Origin: an uncultured Algibacter sp. | GTDB taxonomy: Bacteria > Bacteroidota > Bacteroidia > Flavobacteriales > Flavobacteriaceae | NCBI RefSeq assembly: GCF_947490405.1 | Contig: NZ_CANLGU010000003.1 | Coordinates: 186,001-250,000 of the forward strand | Direction: 5' to 3' | Length of the DNA: 64,000 nt | Shown: in pieces, positions 23,286 to 32,016 of the stretch | How positions within the stretch are numbered: the first letter of the stretch is position 1 | How the letters are laid out: each line of letters starts with the position of its first letter | Program-made: the position numbers and the translations under genes | Notes under the pieces: generated by a model | The model's input: the letters and a program-made list of their open reading frames with translations, nothing else | Told to the model about the DNA's origin: nothing | Database searches by the model: none

Positions 23286-24418
23286 TATTCACTAATTAGC
23301 GTTATAGTCATGGTTTGATTATGCAATTGGCAATTGTTTTCACCATGAAATGGTGCAATTTCCCCGTAAGAATAAAAGCCACAAATTGTAGTATCGTTAC
23401 CTACTACAGCAACCACTTCTTCTATTTCTTCTTCTACACGCTGGTCTAGTACCAGTTTTCTACCAATACAACTTACTAATAAAGCTAATTGCGGTTTTGT
23501 ACTTCTTAGCTCTAAAGCTTGTTTAGCAGCGCGTTCTGATGCGTTTGCTATATTATCAACATTAGTCATCATAAGCTGTACTTTAGAATGTTCTGGTATA
23601 TCACCAGCTAAAATCATGGTATTATCAGCTTCGTCTATATTTAAAATGGTGCGTACAAAGGATTGTTTTTCTTCTGAAGACTTAACGTTTAATGGGTACA
23701 GCAACGCAGCTGCAGGTAATTCTTTAGATTTATCACCAAGGTATTTTTTATATAAATCTAGTGCTGGTTGATTATCCAACTCATACAACACATTAGATTC
23801 TGATTTGGTTACCACACGCTCTGGACCAAAAGGTGTCCAACCGCCATGAATGGAAAATGAGGCTTCAAACGATTCGCCATAAAACCCAATGGCTATAATT
23901 TCGCCTGGTTTTGGGTTTTCGTTGTACCCGGCTAATGTTTTTTCAAAACGTGCCGCATCACCACACAACCCTCCTGTAATTAATACATTATTAGTTGTAG
24001 AGGTGTTCATCCCTTTAGTAAGTTCACTACCATTTATAAAACTGCCCTCGGATAATACAAAAACGTATTTTAAACCGTCTTCCGGAAATTGTTTTAGTAA
24101 ATCAACGCCTGTTTTATGGCTATCTAAATCTGAATGTAATACGTTACTTTTTTTGATTAAAAACTCTGTTTTTTCAAATTCTATGGCAGTAATCGTTATA
24201 CTATCGTCATCAATCGTATTGGATGTAATATCACCACTTGTAGAACCAAACACTAACTCTCCGTCTGGGAATAGTGCTTTAATCTCTTCATATATAGTGT
24301 TATCTTCAAGCATATATCTGTTTCCTAAAACCAAAACCAATGGTTTAGACAAGGCTTGTTTTGGTGATAAATAGGTCCAATCGCTTGTTTTATGCTTTTT
24401 TAACTGTACTGTTTTCAT
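23285..24418 (-). CDS. FIST-domain protein (NosP-like sensor)
   Basis: 377 residues with both halves of the FIST fold: FIST_N near 20-200 (LVLVLGNRYMLEDNTIYEEI, ELVFGSTSGDI, VLITGGLCGDAARFE) and FIST_C near 220-360 (PALDLYKKYLGDKSKELPAA, LALLVSCIGRKLVLDQRVEEE, CGFYSYGEIAPFHG, CQLHNQTMTI). FIST proteins of the NosP type bind haem and report NO to a partner kinase. Whether this one binds haem cannot be shown by eye. It sits between two kinases and shares a 1-base overlap with the second, fitting a sensor–kinase pair. Cytoplasmic. Confidence 0.85.
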   Translation of the reverse strand: MKTVQLKKHKTSDWTYLSPKQALSKPLVLVLGNRYMLEDNTIYEEIKALFPDGELVFGSTSGDITSNTIDDDSITITAIEFEKTEFLIKKSNVLHSDLDSHKTGVDLLKQFPEDGLKYVFVLSEGSFINGSELTKGMNTSTTNNVLITGGLCGDAARFEKTLAGYNENPKPGEIIAIGFYGESFEASFSIHGGWTPFGPERVVTKSESNVLYELDNQPALDLYKKYLGDKSKELPAAALLYPLNVKSSEEKQSFVRTILNIDEADNTMILAGDIPEHSKVQLMMTNVDNIANASERAAKQALELRSTKPQLALLVSCIGRKLVLDQRVEEEIEEVVAVVGNDTTICGFYSYGEIAPFHGENNCQLHNQTMTITLISE

Positions 24419-24421
24419 ACA

Positions 24422-25633
24422 TTATTTTTTTAAGGTGAAAAAGAATGTGGTACCCATATTAGGTTTACTTTCTAACCAGATGTGTCCTTCATGTAGATCC
24501 ACAATTTTCTTTACAATAGAAAGCCCAATACCTGTTGAATCTTTACTTTTATTAAGCGCATGAAATATTTTGAAGATTTTCTCATGAAACTTTTCTTCAA
24601 TACCAATACCATTATCTTTAATAGAAAACTCATAATGTGTACCAATATCTTTTACATCAATTTCAACTAAACCAACATCTTTATCAATAAACTTAATGGC
24701 ATTACTAATTAAATTTTGAAATAACTGCTGTAGTTTAACTTTTTCACCTTCTATTTTTGGTAAAGGTTGTAAAACGTTTATTGAAACATGATCTGGTACA
24801 AATAATATATTCTTTAACTCTTTAATTAGAGCATCTAAATCTACTGTTTGTTTTTCTAAACTTTCGGAACCAACACTGGAATACATCAATACATCCGAAA
24901 TAAGTTGCTCCATCTTTTCTAAAGTGGTTTCAATTAAATTGAAATTTTGAATACTGGTATCATCAAGCTTTTCTAAATTATCTTCTTTAATCCAATTGAC
25001 TAAGGCATCGATACTTCGCAATGGCGATTTTAAATCATGAGAAACAATATGTGCATATTCTTGAAGTTCGTTATTACTTTTTTCTAACTTCTCCAGTAGT
25101 TTTTCTTTTTGTATCTGTAGACTATTTATCTCAGTAATATCTCTAACTATGCCTTGTGCAGCCACAGGTTGTCCTTCATCATAAATAATACTGGCATTAA
25201 CATGTACTAGTTTTTCTATTTTTTGCTTAGTAACTATTTTAAAGTTTGAATCTGTAACTGAACCTTCAGAAAGTAGGTTTTTAAAAGTTTCTGCTACTAA
25301 TTCTAAATCGGTTGGATGTACCATATCCATCAAATTACCGTTTTCACTAGCATCAGTAAAACCTAGTAAATCTACAGCAGCGTTATTCATTTTAAGAATA
25401 TTACCCCATAAATCCATAATAACATAGGCATCTACAATATTTTCAAAAACACCTTGTAATTGTGAATCTGTTTTGTTGAGAAGCGCCTCTAATTCAGAGT
25501 ATGATTTTTCTAATTTTCTTTTAGCTTCGTATAATTCTGCTGCTTTATTTTCAAGAATTTTTTCCGCCTGTTTTCGAGCAGCTTTTTCTCGTGCTAGCGC
25601 ACGCTGTAGCATGTCAATTTTGTCTTGACTCAT
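24422..25633 (-). CDS. Histidine kinase with PAS domain (pairs with H-NOX)
   Basis: 403 residues. A coiled N-terminus (RALAREKAARKQAEKILEN) of a type often found next to H-NOX proteins, a PAS domain at about 60-165 (YVIMDLWGNILKMNNAAVDLLG), HisKA with His199 in AHIVSHDLKSPLRSIDAL, and a HATPase domain with FSIKDNGIGIEEK and STGIGLSIVKKI. The HisKA region is nearly the same as in the second kinase, pointing to duplication within the operon and a shared phospho-partner. No membrane segment. The start overlaps the H-NOX stop by one base. Confidence 0.88.
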   Translation of the reverse strand: MSQDKIDMLQRALAREKAARKQAEKILENKAAELYEAKRKLEKSYSELEALLNKTDSQLQGVFENIVDAYVIMDLWGNILKMNNAAVDLLGFTDASENGNLMDMVHPTDLELVAETFKNLLSEGSVTDSNFKIVTKQKIEKLVHVNASIIYDEGQPVAAQGIVRDITEINSLQIQKEKLLEKLEKSNNELQEYAHIVSHDLKSPLRSIDALVNWIKEDNLEKLDDTSIQNFNLIETTLEKMEQLISDVLMYSSVGSESLEKQTVDLDALIKELKNILFVPDHVSINVLQPLPKIEGEKVKLQQLFQNLISNAIKFIDKDVGLVEIDVKDIGTHYEFSIKDNGIGIEEKFHEKIFKIFHALNKSKDSTGIGLSIVKKIVDLHEGHIWLESKPNMGTTFFFTLKK

Positions 25634-26172
25634 TAATTTTTATTAATCAAAAACTTAACTTCTGTACCATCTTCATTTAGTTTTTCTAAAACTATAGATG
25701 CTTTAGAGTTGAAGTGTTCAAAAGTTTTATTCATTAAACCTAAACCAAAATGATGCATCGCTCTACTTGATTTGTAAATCATTACCAAAGTATCTTGAGT
25801 TTTCTCAACCACTTCAAACGTTGGTAATTCTGCATCTGGATATATTTTTCGTACTTCTACGTGTATGTGGTTTTCTATGGAAGATAACATCTCAATAGGG
25901 TCTTTATAGGTTGCTAAGAGTCCTGGATAACTTTCTTCTATAACTCCAAAAAAATGTTCTGCATATACCAATAATAAATCATCAATAGAAATGCTAGTAT
26001 GCGCACTTAAATGCTGCAACAATTGCAACATCTCAGAAAAACTATAGGTACCAACAGATGTATACACACCACCAGATTCTAAATCCGATTGGGTTAAGAT
26101 TTTATCAAGAACTTCTAAACCAAATTTATCTTCAACCAAGTCCAAAAATTCAGTAAATACTATACCTTTCAT
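25633..26172 (-). CDS. H-NOX haem nitric-oxide sensor
   Basis: 179 residues, the normal length of a stand-alone bacterial H-NOX. MKGIVFTEFLDLVEDKFG matches the family N-terminus. The proximal haem ligand is His104 (or His102) in ENHIHVEVRKIYPDAELPTF, and the porphyrin-binding YxSxR motif is intact as YKSSR (133-137). Distal-pocket tyrosine is not evident, as expected for an NO sensor that excludes O2. In facultative aerobes such proteins silence an adjacent kinase when NO is bound. The kinase gene downstream overlaps by one base. This is the second gene of the operon. Confidence 0.92.
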   Translation of the reverse strand: MKGIVFTEFLDLVEDKFGLEVLDKILTQSDLESGGVYTSVGTYSFSEMLQLLQHLSAHTSISIDDLLLVYAEHFFGVIEESYPGLLATYKDPIEMLSSIENHIHVEVRKIYPDAELPTFEVVEKTQDTLVMIYKSSRAMHHFGLGLMNKTFEHFNSKASIVLEKLNEDGTEVKFLINKN

Positions 26173-26173
26173 T

Positions 26174-26584
26174 TTAAATTTGCTTTAATTCGTTAATACT
26201 CCAATAGCCTAAAAGTGTTTCGATTTTAGAAACGTAGTCTTCGTATTTCAAAGGTTTTAAAACGTATCCAGCGATACCAATTCTATAACACTCTAATAAG
26301 TCTTTTTGATTGTTAGATGTTGTTAAAATTATGGTTGGAATATATTTTAAAACATCATCTTTCTTTAAAATATTCAAAAATTCGATACCATTTAGCTTTG
26401 GCATATTCAAATCTAACAAAATAATGTCAGGTAATTCGTCTTTTTTTTGTAAAATTTTAAGTGCTTCTTCTCCATTGTTGGCTTCCACAATGTTATGAGG
26501 TAATTCAAGTTTAGAAATTGTTCTATTCAATTTCATTACCTCTATCATATCGTCCTCAATAAGTAATATGTTTAATGTATTCAT
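26174..26584 (-). CDS. Single-domain response regulator (CheY-like)
   Basis: 136 residues from ATG 26584 (MNTLNILLIEDD), which has an AAGAGAG ribosome-binding site; an ATG at 26605 adds seven residues without such a site. Receiver only: acidic DD at 11-12, Asp58 in DIILLDLNMPKLNG, Lys near 108 (GYVLKPLKYEDYV). With no output domain it may act as a phosphate sink or by protein contact, like the degenerate-output regulator in Shewanella's H-NOX network. First gene of the operon; its stop lies 1 bp before the H-NOX start. Confidence 0.9.
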   Translation of the reverse strand: MNTLNILLIEDDMIEVMKLNRTISKLELPHNIVEANNGEEALKILQKKDELPDIILLDLNMPKLNGIEFLNILKKDDVLKYIPTIILTTSNNQKDLLECYRIGIAGYVLKPLKYEDYVSKIETLLGYWSINELKQI

Positions 26585-26633
26585 AGTCTCTCTTATATTT
26601 ATCACCCGAAGGTAAATTATTAAACATTAATGG

Positions 26634-26650
26634 TTACCCATTTATCGATA
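26634..26650 (+). promoter_or_regulatory. Inverted LytTR-like half-site upstream of the NO-sensing operon
   Basis: ACCCATTTATCGATAGC on the plus strand resembles TACCATTTGTCGATAAA at 5857. It faces the direct repeats at 26661-26697. Confidence 0.35.
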
Positions 26651-26660
26651 GCTGAAATTT

Positions 26661-26697
26661 AAGTGTCGATGAATGGAAATTAAGTGTCGACGAATGG
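26661..26697 (-). promoter_or_regulatory. LytTR-type direct repeat upstream of the NO-sensing operon
   Basis: Read toward the operon: CCATTCGTCGACACTTAA and CCATTCATCGACACTTAA, 17 of 18 bases the same, exactly 21 bp apart. ACCATTCGT fits the LytTR consensus [TA][AC][CA]GTTN[AG][TG] at 8 of 9 positions. Lies 77-113 bp upstream of the start codon at 26584, so it is a good candidate for autoregulation by the LytTR protein of the operon. Confidence 0.7.
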
Positions 26698-26935
26698 TAT
26701 TTATCAAGTCGATTTAAACAAAAGTTTGTTTGAGACTCAAAAATTAAACTTTTCAATGTATAAAACATCTACTATTATGCAAAAAAGAAAGTTTTTCTTA
26801 GGGCTGCATTGTTTTGAAAACATTAACTGTATTAAAGTTTAGCAATGAATTATCTTGCTTACTAGAAATTAAAGAGATTTTCAAGTGTTTATAGTTAAAC
26901 TACGAATAGGCTTTAGTATCTATGAACGGTATCTT

Positions 26936-28369
26936 TTACAAAGATTTAACTAGTGTCTTTTTCTCAAAACTACTTTTTGGTGCTTCACAAAGGGAGCACT
27001 CATAATCTGATGGTAAGTCTTTAAATGGTGTATTTGGAGTAATACCTTGAGTAATATCACCATAAGTATCATCATATACCGTTAAACATTCTGAGCATTG
27101 GTGCACTTCTTCTTCAGTAATTTCTTTTATTTCTTTCTGTTGGGTTTCGTCATCGCGTTCAGTACCTAATTGCTCAAAATATAACTGACTCAATTCCATT
27201 AACAAACCTGGTAATTCTAGTTTATCAACATCTTGAACATGCATAATGTATTTTCGAGTATTAGGATCGAAATTTTTGGCATAAAGTAAGTTATAAGTAT
27301 CTCGTATTGTAAAGTCTCCTTTAATTTCTGGTGGTCTATTTTTTTCTATAACAATAGATGTAAAGTTATATGTATCGCTATCAAAACTTGAAATACCAAA
27401 GGTTAGCCCATAAGTACTTATATCATTTTGATCAAAATTTGTAACCAAATATTTTTTTAAACTTAATGCCTCTTTGTCGTTTACTGGCAAATGCCAATTC
27501 ATCTCTAACATAGAGTGACGAACGTTAATACCATACTTTCCTAAAAACTTTTCCCATTGTAGTTTTGCTTTTAAAGGAATTCCTTTTACGATAAACGATT
27601 TCCATGGTGTAATAGATATTTTACCTATTTTATTTTCTGAGCACAACTCACACATGGCTTTTAAAAAAGGAATATCATACCTATTGTTCCGCCAATATAA
27701 TCCTAACCAATAACGATCTTGACCAATACGATTCATTCCTTCGTAATAAGGAAATGGATAAAACGGAACCTCCAGAGGCTTATCTACTGTACGATTATTT
27801 GTATCTAAGGCATCACTAACCAAATCAAAAACCATCTCGATAGTTTCTGGCTCTTCAATTAAAATATTTTCAATGGCTAATTCAATCTTATCCATATCCC
27901 AACTATAAATTAAAGCGGGGTATATTTCTGTTTTTTTCCAATCAGGAAGGCGTAAATATAAATACCAATAATCTTCATGTTCAGAAGCTATAAAATTCAC
28001 ATTCCCTGTAAACAAAGGCACCAAACGTTGCATTGGATCTGTAACGTTTATTCTTAACTTGGGCTTATGTTTAAATTGTTCTAGAATATACAAATAACGA
28101 TCACTTGTTAACCATGATGTGCTTGCTAAAATTTCAGTAGATACATAGGATGATGCTATATTTTCAATACCATCGCGTTTGGGTTTTACAAACTGAATTT
28201 TATCAAACTGTTCAAACTTACTTTCATCGATAGCCTCTGGAAAAATTATATCTTGTCGTGAACCAAAAGAAATAGCATCTAAACCCAAGCCTTCTGCAGC
28301 TTCGCAAATATATTTTAACTCACCCGGTGATAAAACACCACCATTAATCATTAATCTGTATGGCTCCAT
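26936..28369 (-). CDS. Nitrite/sulfite-reductase-fold protein with C-terminal rubredoxin
   Basis: 477 residues. Residues 1-410 contain two copies of the ferredoxin-like half-domain seen in sirohaem reductases (RLMINGGVLSPGELKYICEAAEGLG; later FSNDR-like and HLPVNDKEALSLKKYLVTNF), but the Cys-rich sirohaem/4Fe-4S signature (CX5C..CX3C) is missing, so it is not a working sirohaem enzyme. Residues 428-470 are a rubredoxin: CSEC...CSLC, two CxxC knuckles 36 residues apart. It begins by a 1-base overlap (TAATG) with nitrate reductase; the rubredoxin is probably an electron carrier for nitrate reductase. Flavobacterial assimilatory clusters often have this gene. Confidence 0.8.
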   Translation of the reverse strand: MEPYRLMINGGVLSPGELKYICEAAEGLGLDAISFGSRQDIIFPEAIDESKFEQFDKIQFVKPKRDGIENIASSYVSTEILASTSWLTSDRYLYILEQFKHKPKLRINVTDPMQRLVPLFTGNVNFIASEHEDYWYLYLRLPDWKKTEIYPALIYSWDMDKIELAIENILIEEPETIEMVFDLVSDALDTNNRTVDKPLEVPFYPFPYYEGMNRIGQDRYWLGLYWRNNRYDIPFLKAMCELCSENKIGKISITPWKSFIVKGIPLKAKLQWEKFLGKYGINVRHSMLEMNWHLPVNDKEALSLKKYLVTNFDQNDISTYGLTFGISSFDSDTYNFTSIVIEKNRPPEIKGDFTIRDTYNLLYAKNFDPNTRKYIMHVQDVDKLELPGLLMELSQLYFEQLGTERDDETQQKEIKEITEEEVHQCSECLTVYDDTYGDITQGITPNTPFKDLPSDYECSLCEAPKSSFEKKTLVKSL

Positions 28370-31300
28370 TATGCTAACACTTTTGAATTTTGAAGTATTT
28401 CTCTAACTTCAGTTTTACAACTTCCACAACCTAAACCTGCACCTGTTTTATTACACAACTCTGTAAAATCAGTACATCCTTTTGAAATGGCTTCATCTAT
28501 ATTTCCTGCCCCTACTTGACTGCAAGAACAAACAAGTTTTCCTAAAACAGGCACATCATTTGATGATCCGCGAAGAAGTTTATCACGCTTTTCTGCCATT
28601 TCTATTTTACTATCAATCATTGTTTTAAATTCGGCAAACTCGTTTTTATCACCCATTAAAACGGCTCCAATTAGTAAATCGTCTTTTACAATACACTTTT
28701 TATAATAGCGTTTTTTAATGTCTGTAAAAATAATCTCTTCATATGTATCATCATTTTCTGGAACATTAATTTCTCCAATACTACACAGATTTAGATCGTT
28801 AAATTTTAATATATTCATTAATACTGAACCACTATATGACGAACTTACATCTCCTGCAATAAAGTTTGCTAATATATTAGCTTGCTCTTCAGCAGCAGAG
28901 GTTATTCCGAATAACTGATTGTTAAATTCTGCTATTTCTCCTATTGCAAAAATATCTGGATGAGATGACTGTAAATGTTGATTTACTTTCACACCTCTTG
29001 TGCATTTTATACCATTTTCTCTTGCAATTTCCACATTAGGAATAGTACCAATAGCATAAACAATAGCATTGGCTGTTATAGATTTCCCACTTTTGAGTGT
29101 GATGTTTAGTTCCCCTGTATCTTCATCATCAAATACCGTACTAACTTCATTATCAAAATAAATCTGAATTCCACGTTCTTGGACATCTAGAGCTAGTAAT
29201 TTACTAGACACTTTGTCTAACTGACGCTCCATTAAACGTGAACCACGTTGTACTATAGTGATTTTTGTATTTTTATGTTTCATAGCCGCAGCGAGCTCTA
29301 AACCTAACAAACCACCACCAACAATAACCACATGTTGTTCTTCAGGAGGTAAACCTGTAGCATCTAAATAGGATTTAAATTGGTCTGCATCTATTTTATT
29401 TCGCATAGTAAAACGCCCTGGCAAATCTATTTGCACGTCCTTTGGAATAAAGGCGCGACTTCCAGTTGCTAATATTAGCTTATCAAAACTATGAGTTGTA
29501 CTATTACTATCTGTAACAGTTTTTTCTAATTTATCAATTTTTGTGATAAACGTTTCAGGGTGCAAATGTATATTGAGCTTATTAAGCTCTTTTTCTTTGA
29601 TTTTAAGTAATTGCTCCCATGATAATTCTTCGGTTACATATTCTGGCAACAAAACTCTATTGTAAAACAAGTTTGGCTCTTTTGAAAACACATGAATTTC
29701 ATCTGTTTCATTCTGCTCTCTATAATTCTGAACAAATCTAAATGCCGCAGCTCCAGCTCCAGCAATAACAATTTTTTCTGATGCTTTTTTATACTTTGAA
29801 ACCGAAACACGTGTAAACTTAAAATCTGGTTCTTTTGAAACAGGATCTACATGCGTATTGGTTAAGTTGTTTGCCCTATTTAAGTTACTTTGCAATTGTT
29901 TCCCCCAATGCATTGGCAAAAACACTACACCTTTTTTAATACTATCAGTAACTTTAGCCCGAACTCTTACCACACCATTTTCGCCTTTTATTTCGGTAAT
30001 AGCCCCGTTTTTTATTTTATATAAGTACGCATCAGTAGGATGGATTTCTAGTACAGGGGTAGGATAATGTGTCTTTAAACGCGATACCTTTCCTGTTTTA
30101 GTCATTGTATGCCATTGATCTCGCACACGCCCTGTAGTTAAAATTAAAGGATAGTTTTCATTGGGTAACACCGACGTATTTTGGATACTACTCGGTAAGT
30201 TAAATTGTGCTTTTTGTGATGGTGTATAAAACTTTTTGTCTTCAAAAAGTCTCGGAGTACCTTGATGTCTGTGTTCTGGTACTGGCCATTGAAATGTACC
30301 TTCCGTCTTTAATCTTTCATAATTTAAAAAAGATACATCAATATTAGTGCCTTTAGTCATTGATGCATACTCATCATAAATTTCACTGGCATTATTAAAA
30401 TTAAAGCCTCTAAAGCCCATACGCTGCGCAAAATCACAAAAGATTTCAACATCTGGTCTAGCTTCTCCTGGAGCATCTATTTCTTTAGGTAAGTATGAGA
30501 TTCTACGTTCAGAATTTGTCATCGTTCCTTCTTTCTCTAACCAAGCCGCTGCAGGTAAAACTAAATCTGCAAAAGCTACCGTATCAGATTTATGAGAAAT
30601 CTCTTGAACCACTACAAACTTTGAGTTTTTCATAGCTTTCTCAATTCTATTTAAGTTAGGTAAACTTACCAATGGATTTGTACAGGCAATCCATACTGCT
30701 TTCATTTTCCCACTTTCTAAAGCATCAAACATTTCAGTAGCTGTTAATCCGGGTTTAGGGTTTATTTTATCAACCCCCCAAAATTGCGCCACTTCCCTAC
30801 GATGCTCTTCATTCATCAAATCTTTATGTACAGCCAAAAGGTTTGCCATACCTCCAACCTCACGACCTCCCATTGCATTGGGCTGACCTGTTAAAGAAAA
30901 CGGTCCAGCGCCTGGTTTTCCTACTTGTCCAGTAATTAACGATAAGTTTAAAAGTGATACATTTTTATCCGTTCCTACTACACTTTGATTGAGTCCCATA
31001 GCCCACATACTAATAAAACCTTTTGAAAGCCCTATCATATCTGCTGCTTTACGAATATCTTTTTCTGAAACTCCACATAATTTTGAGGCTTGCTTCAGTG
31101 TAGTTTTAAAGATTAAGTCCTTATAATCATCAAAACCTTGAGTATGCGCTTTTATAAACTTTTCATCTATCAAACCACGTTTATACAAACAGCGTCCGAT
31201 GGCGTTGTATAAAATAACATCAGTTCCTGGTAGTAGTTGTAAATGCAAATCTGCAAAATTGGCTGTATCCGTTTTTCTGGGGTCAACAACTATAATATTT

Positions 31301-31890
31301 ACACTAGGATTGTCTTCTTTATGTTTTTCTAAACGTCTAAATAAAATTGGATGGCACCATGCTGGGTTTGCTCCAGTGATTAAAAAAGTATCAGCTAATT
31401 CAATATCTGCATAAGAAATTGGAACACTATCTTCTCCAAATGTTTTTTTATAACCTACCACAGCAGAACTCATACATAAGCGCGAGTTGGTATCAATATT
31501 ATTAGTACCTAAAAAGCCTTTAGTAAGTTTATTTGCAATGTAATATTCTTCTGTTAAACTTTGTCCTGAAACATAAAAGCCAACACTATCTGGCCCGTAT
31601 TTTTTAATAATAGATTTAAAAACACTAGCTGCTCTATCTAAAGCATCATCCCAACTTACACGTTCTCTGGGATGTGATCTACTCCAACGCATTTCTGGAT
31701 ATAAAATTCTATCAGAAGTATCATTTGCTACATAGTGCAAATTCATCCCTTTAGAACATAACATGCCTTTATTAACAGGATGGTCTTTATCGCCTTCAAC
31801 AAAAACAGTGTTATTATTATCTTTTTTAACAATAATACCGCAGCCTACACCACAATATGAACATGTTGTTTTTATTTCACTTTTAATCAT
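28369..31890 (-). CDS. Assimilatory nitrate reductase fused to NirB-like FAD domain and BFD domain
   Basis: 1173 residues. N-terminal 4Fe-4S site C10, C13, C17, C45 (CSYCGVGCG...MLCSKGMN) and a Mo-bisMGD catalytic region to about 690 (NTDSRLCMSSAV... signature near residue 135). From about 695 to 1095 comes a pyridine-nucleotide disulphide oxidoreductase domain like the NirB N-terminus (VIAGAGAAAFRF, VVIVGGGLLGLELAAAMK). The last 60 residues are a BFD-type [2Fe-2S] domain (CSCSQVGAGNIDEAI...GAGLGCGSCKTEV). So the chain may take electrons from NAD(P)H directly to nitrate. Cytoplasmic. Its upstream region shows AAGTACTAATA, similar to the narK operator. Confidence 0.88.
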   Translation of the reverse strand: MIKSEIKTTCSYCGVGCGIIVKKDNNNTVFVEGDKDHPVNKGMLCSKGMNLHYVANDTSDRILYPEMRWSRSHPRERVSWDDALDRAASVFKSIIKKYGPDSVGFYVSGQSLTEEYYIANKLTKGFLGTNNIDTNSRLCMSSAVVGYKKTFGEDSVPISYADIELADTFLITGANPAWCHPILFRRLEKHKEDNPSVNIIVVDPRKTDTANFADLHLQLLPGTDVILYNAIGRCLYKRGLIDEKFIKAHTQGFDDYKDLIFKTTLKQASKLCGVSEKDIRKAADMIGLSKGFISMWAMGLNQSVVGTDKNVSLLNLSLITGQVGKPGAGPFSLTGQPNAMGGREVGGMANLLAVHKDLMNEEHRREVAQFWGVDKINPKPGLTATEMFDALESGKMKAVWIACTNPLVSLPNLNRIEKAMKNSKFVVVQEISHKSDTVAFADLVLPAAAWLEKEGTMTNSERRISYLPKEIDAPGEARPDVEIFCDFAQRMGFRGFNFNNASEIYDEYASMTKGTNIDVSFLNYERLKTEGTFQWPVPEHRHQGTPRLFEDKKFYTPSQKAQFNLPSSIQNTSVLPNENYPLILTTGRVRDQWHTMTKTGKVSRLKTHYPTPVLEIHPTDAYLYKIKNGAITEIKGENGVVRVRAKVTDSIKKGVVFLPMHWGKQLQSNLNRANNLTNTHVDPVSKEPDFKFTRVSVSKYKKASEKIVIAGAGAAAFRFVQNYREQNETDEIHVFSKEPNLFYNRVLLPEYVTEELSWEQLLKIKEKELNKLNIHLHPETFITKIDKLEKTVTDSNSTTHSFDKLILATGSRAFIPKDVQIDLPGRFTMRNKIDADQFKSYLDATGLPPEEQHVVIVGGGLLGLELAAAMKHKNTKITIVQRGSRLMERQLDKVSSKLLALDVQERGIQIYFDNEVSTVFDDEDTGELNITLKSGKSITANAIVYAIGTIPNVEIARENGIKCTRGVKVNQHLQSSHPDIFAIGEIAEFNNQLFGITSAAEEQANILANFIAGDVSSSYSGSVLMNILKFNDLNLCSIGEINVPENDDTYEEIIFTDIKKRYYKKCIVKDDLLIGAVLMGDKNEFAEFKTMIDSKIEMAEKRDKLLRGSSNDVPVLGKLVCSCSQVGAGNIDEAISKGCTDFTELCNKTGAGLGCGSCKTEVREILQNSKVLA

Positions 31891-32016
31891 CGGGACTAAC
31901 TTTAAGTACTAATAAATACATTTTAATTTCAGAAAACAAATACCTAATTCATTATTCAGAATCACATAATTAAGGCACTAAAAATTTTATATTTAATAAA
32001 ATTTTACATCTTATTT

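Larger units (their letters stand above)
26585..26935. other. Intergenic region between the nitrate and NO-sensing operons
   Basis: Holds the LytTR-like sites and a TAATGTTTAATAATTTACC stretch that might contain the -7 region. The part from 26700 to 26935 is AT-rich with no recognised element and no terminator I can see. Confidence 0.5.
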
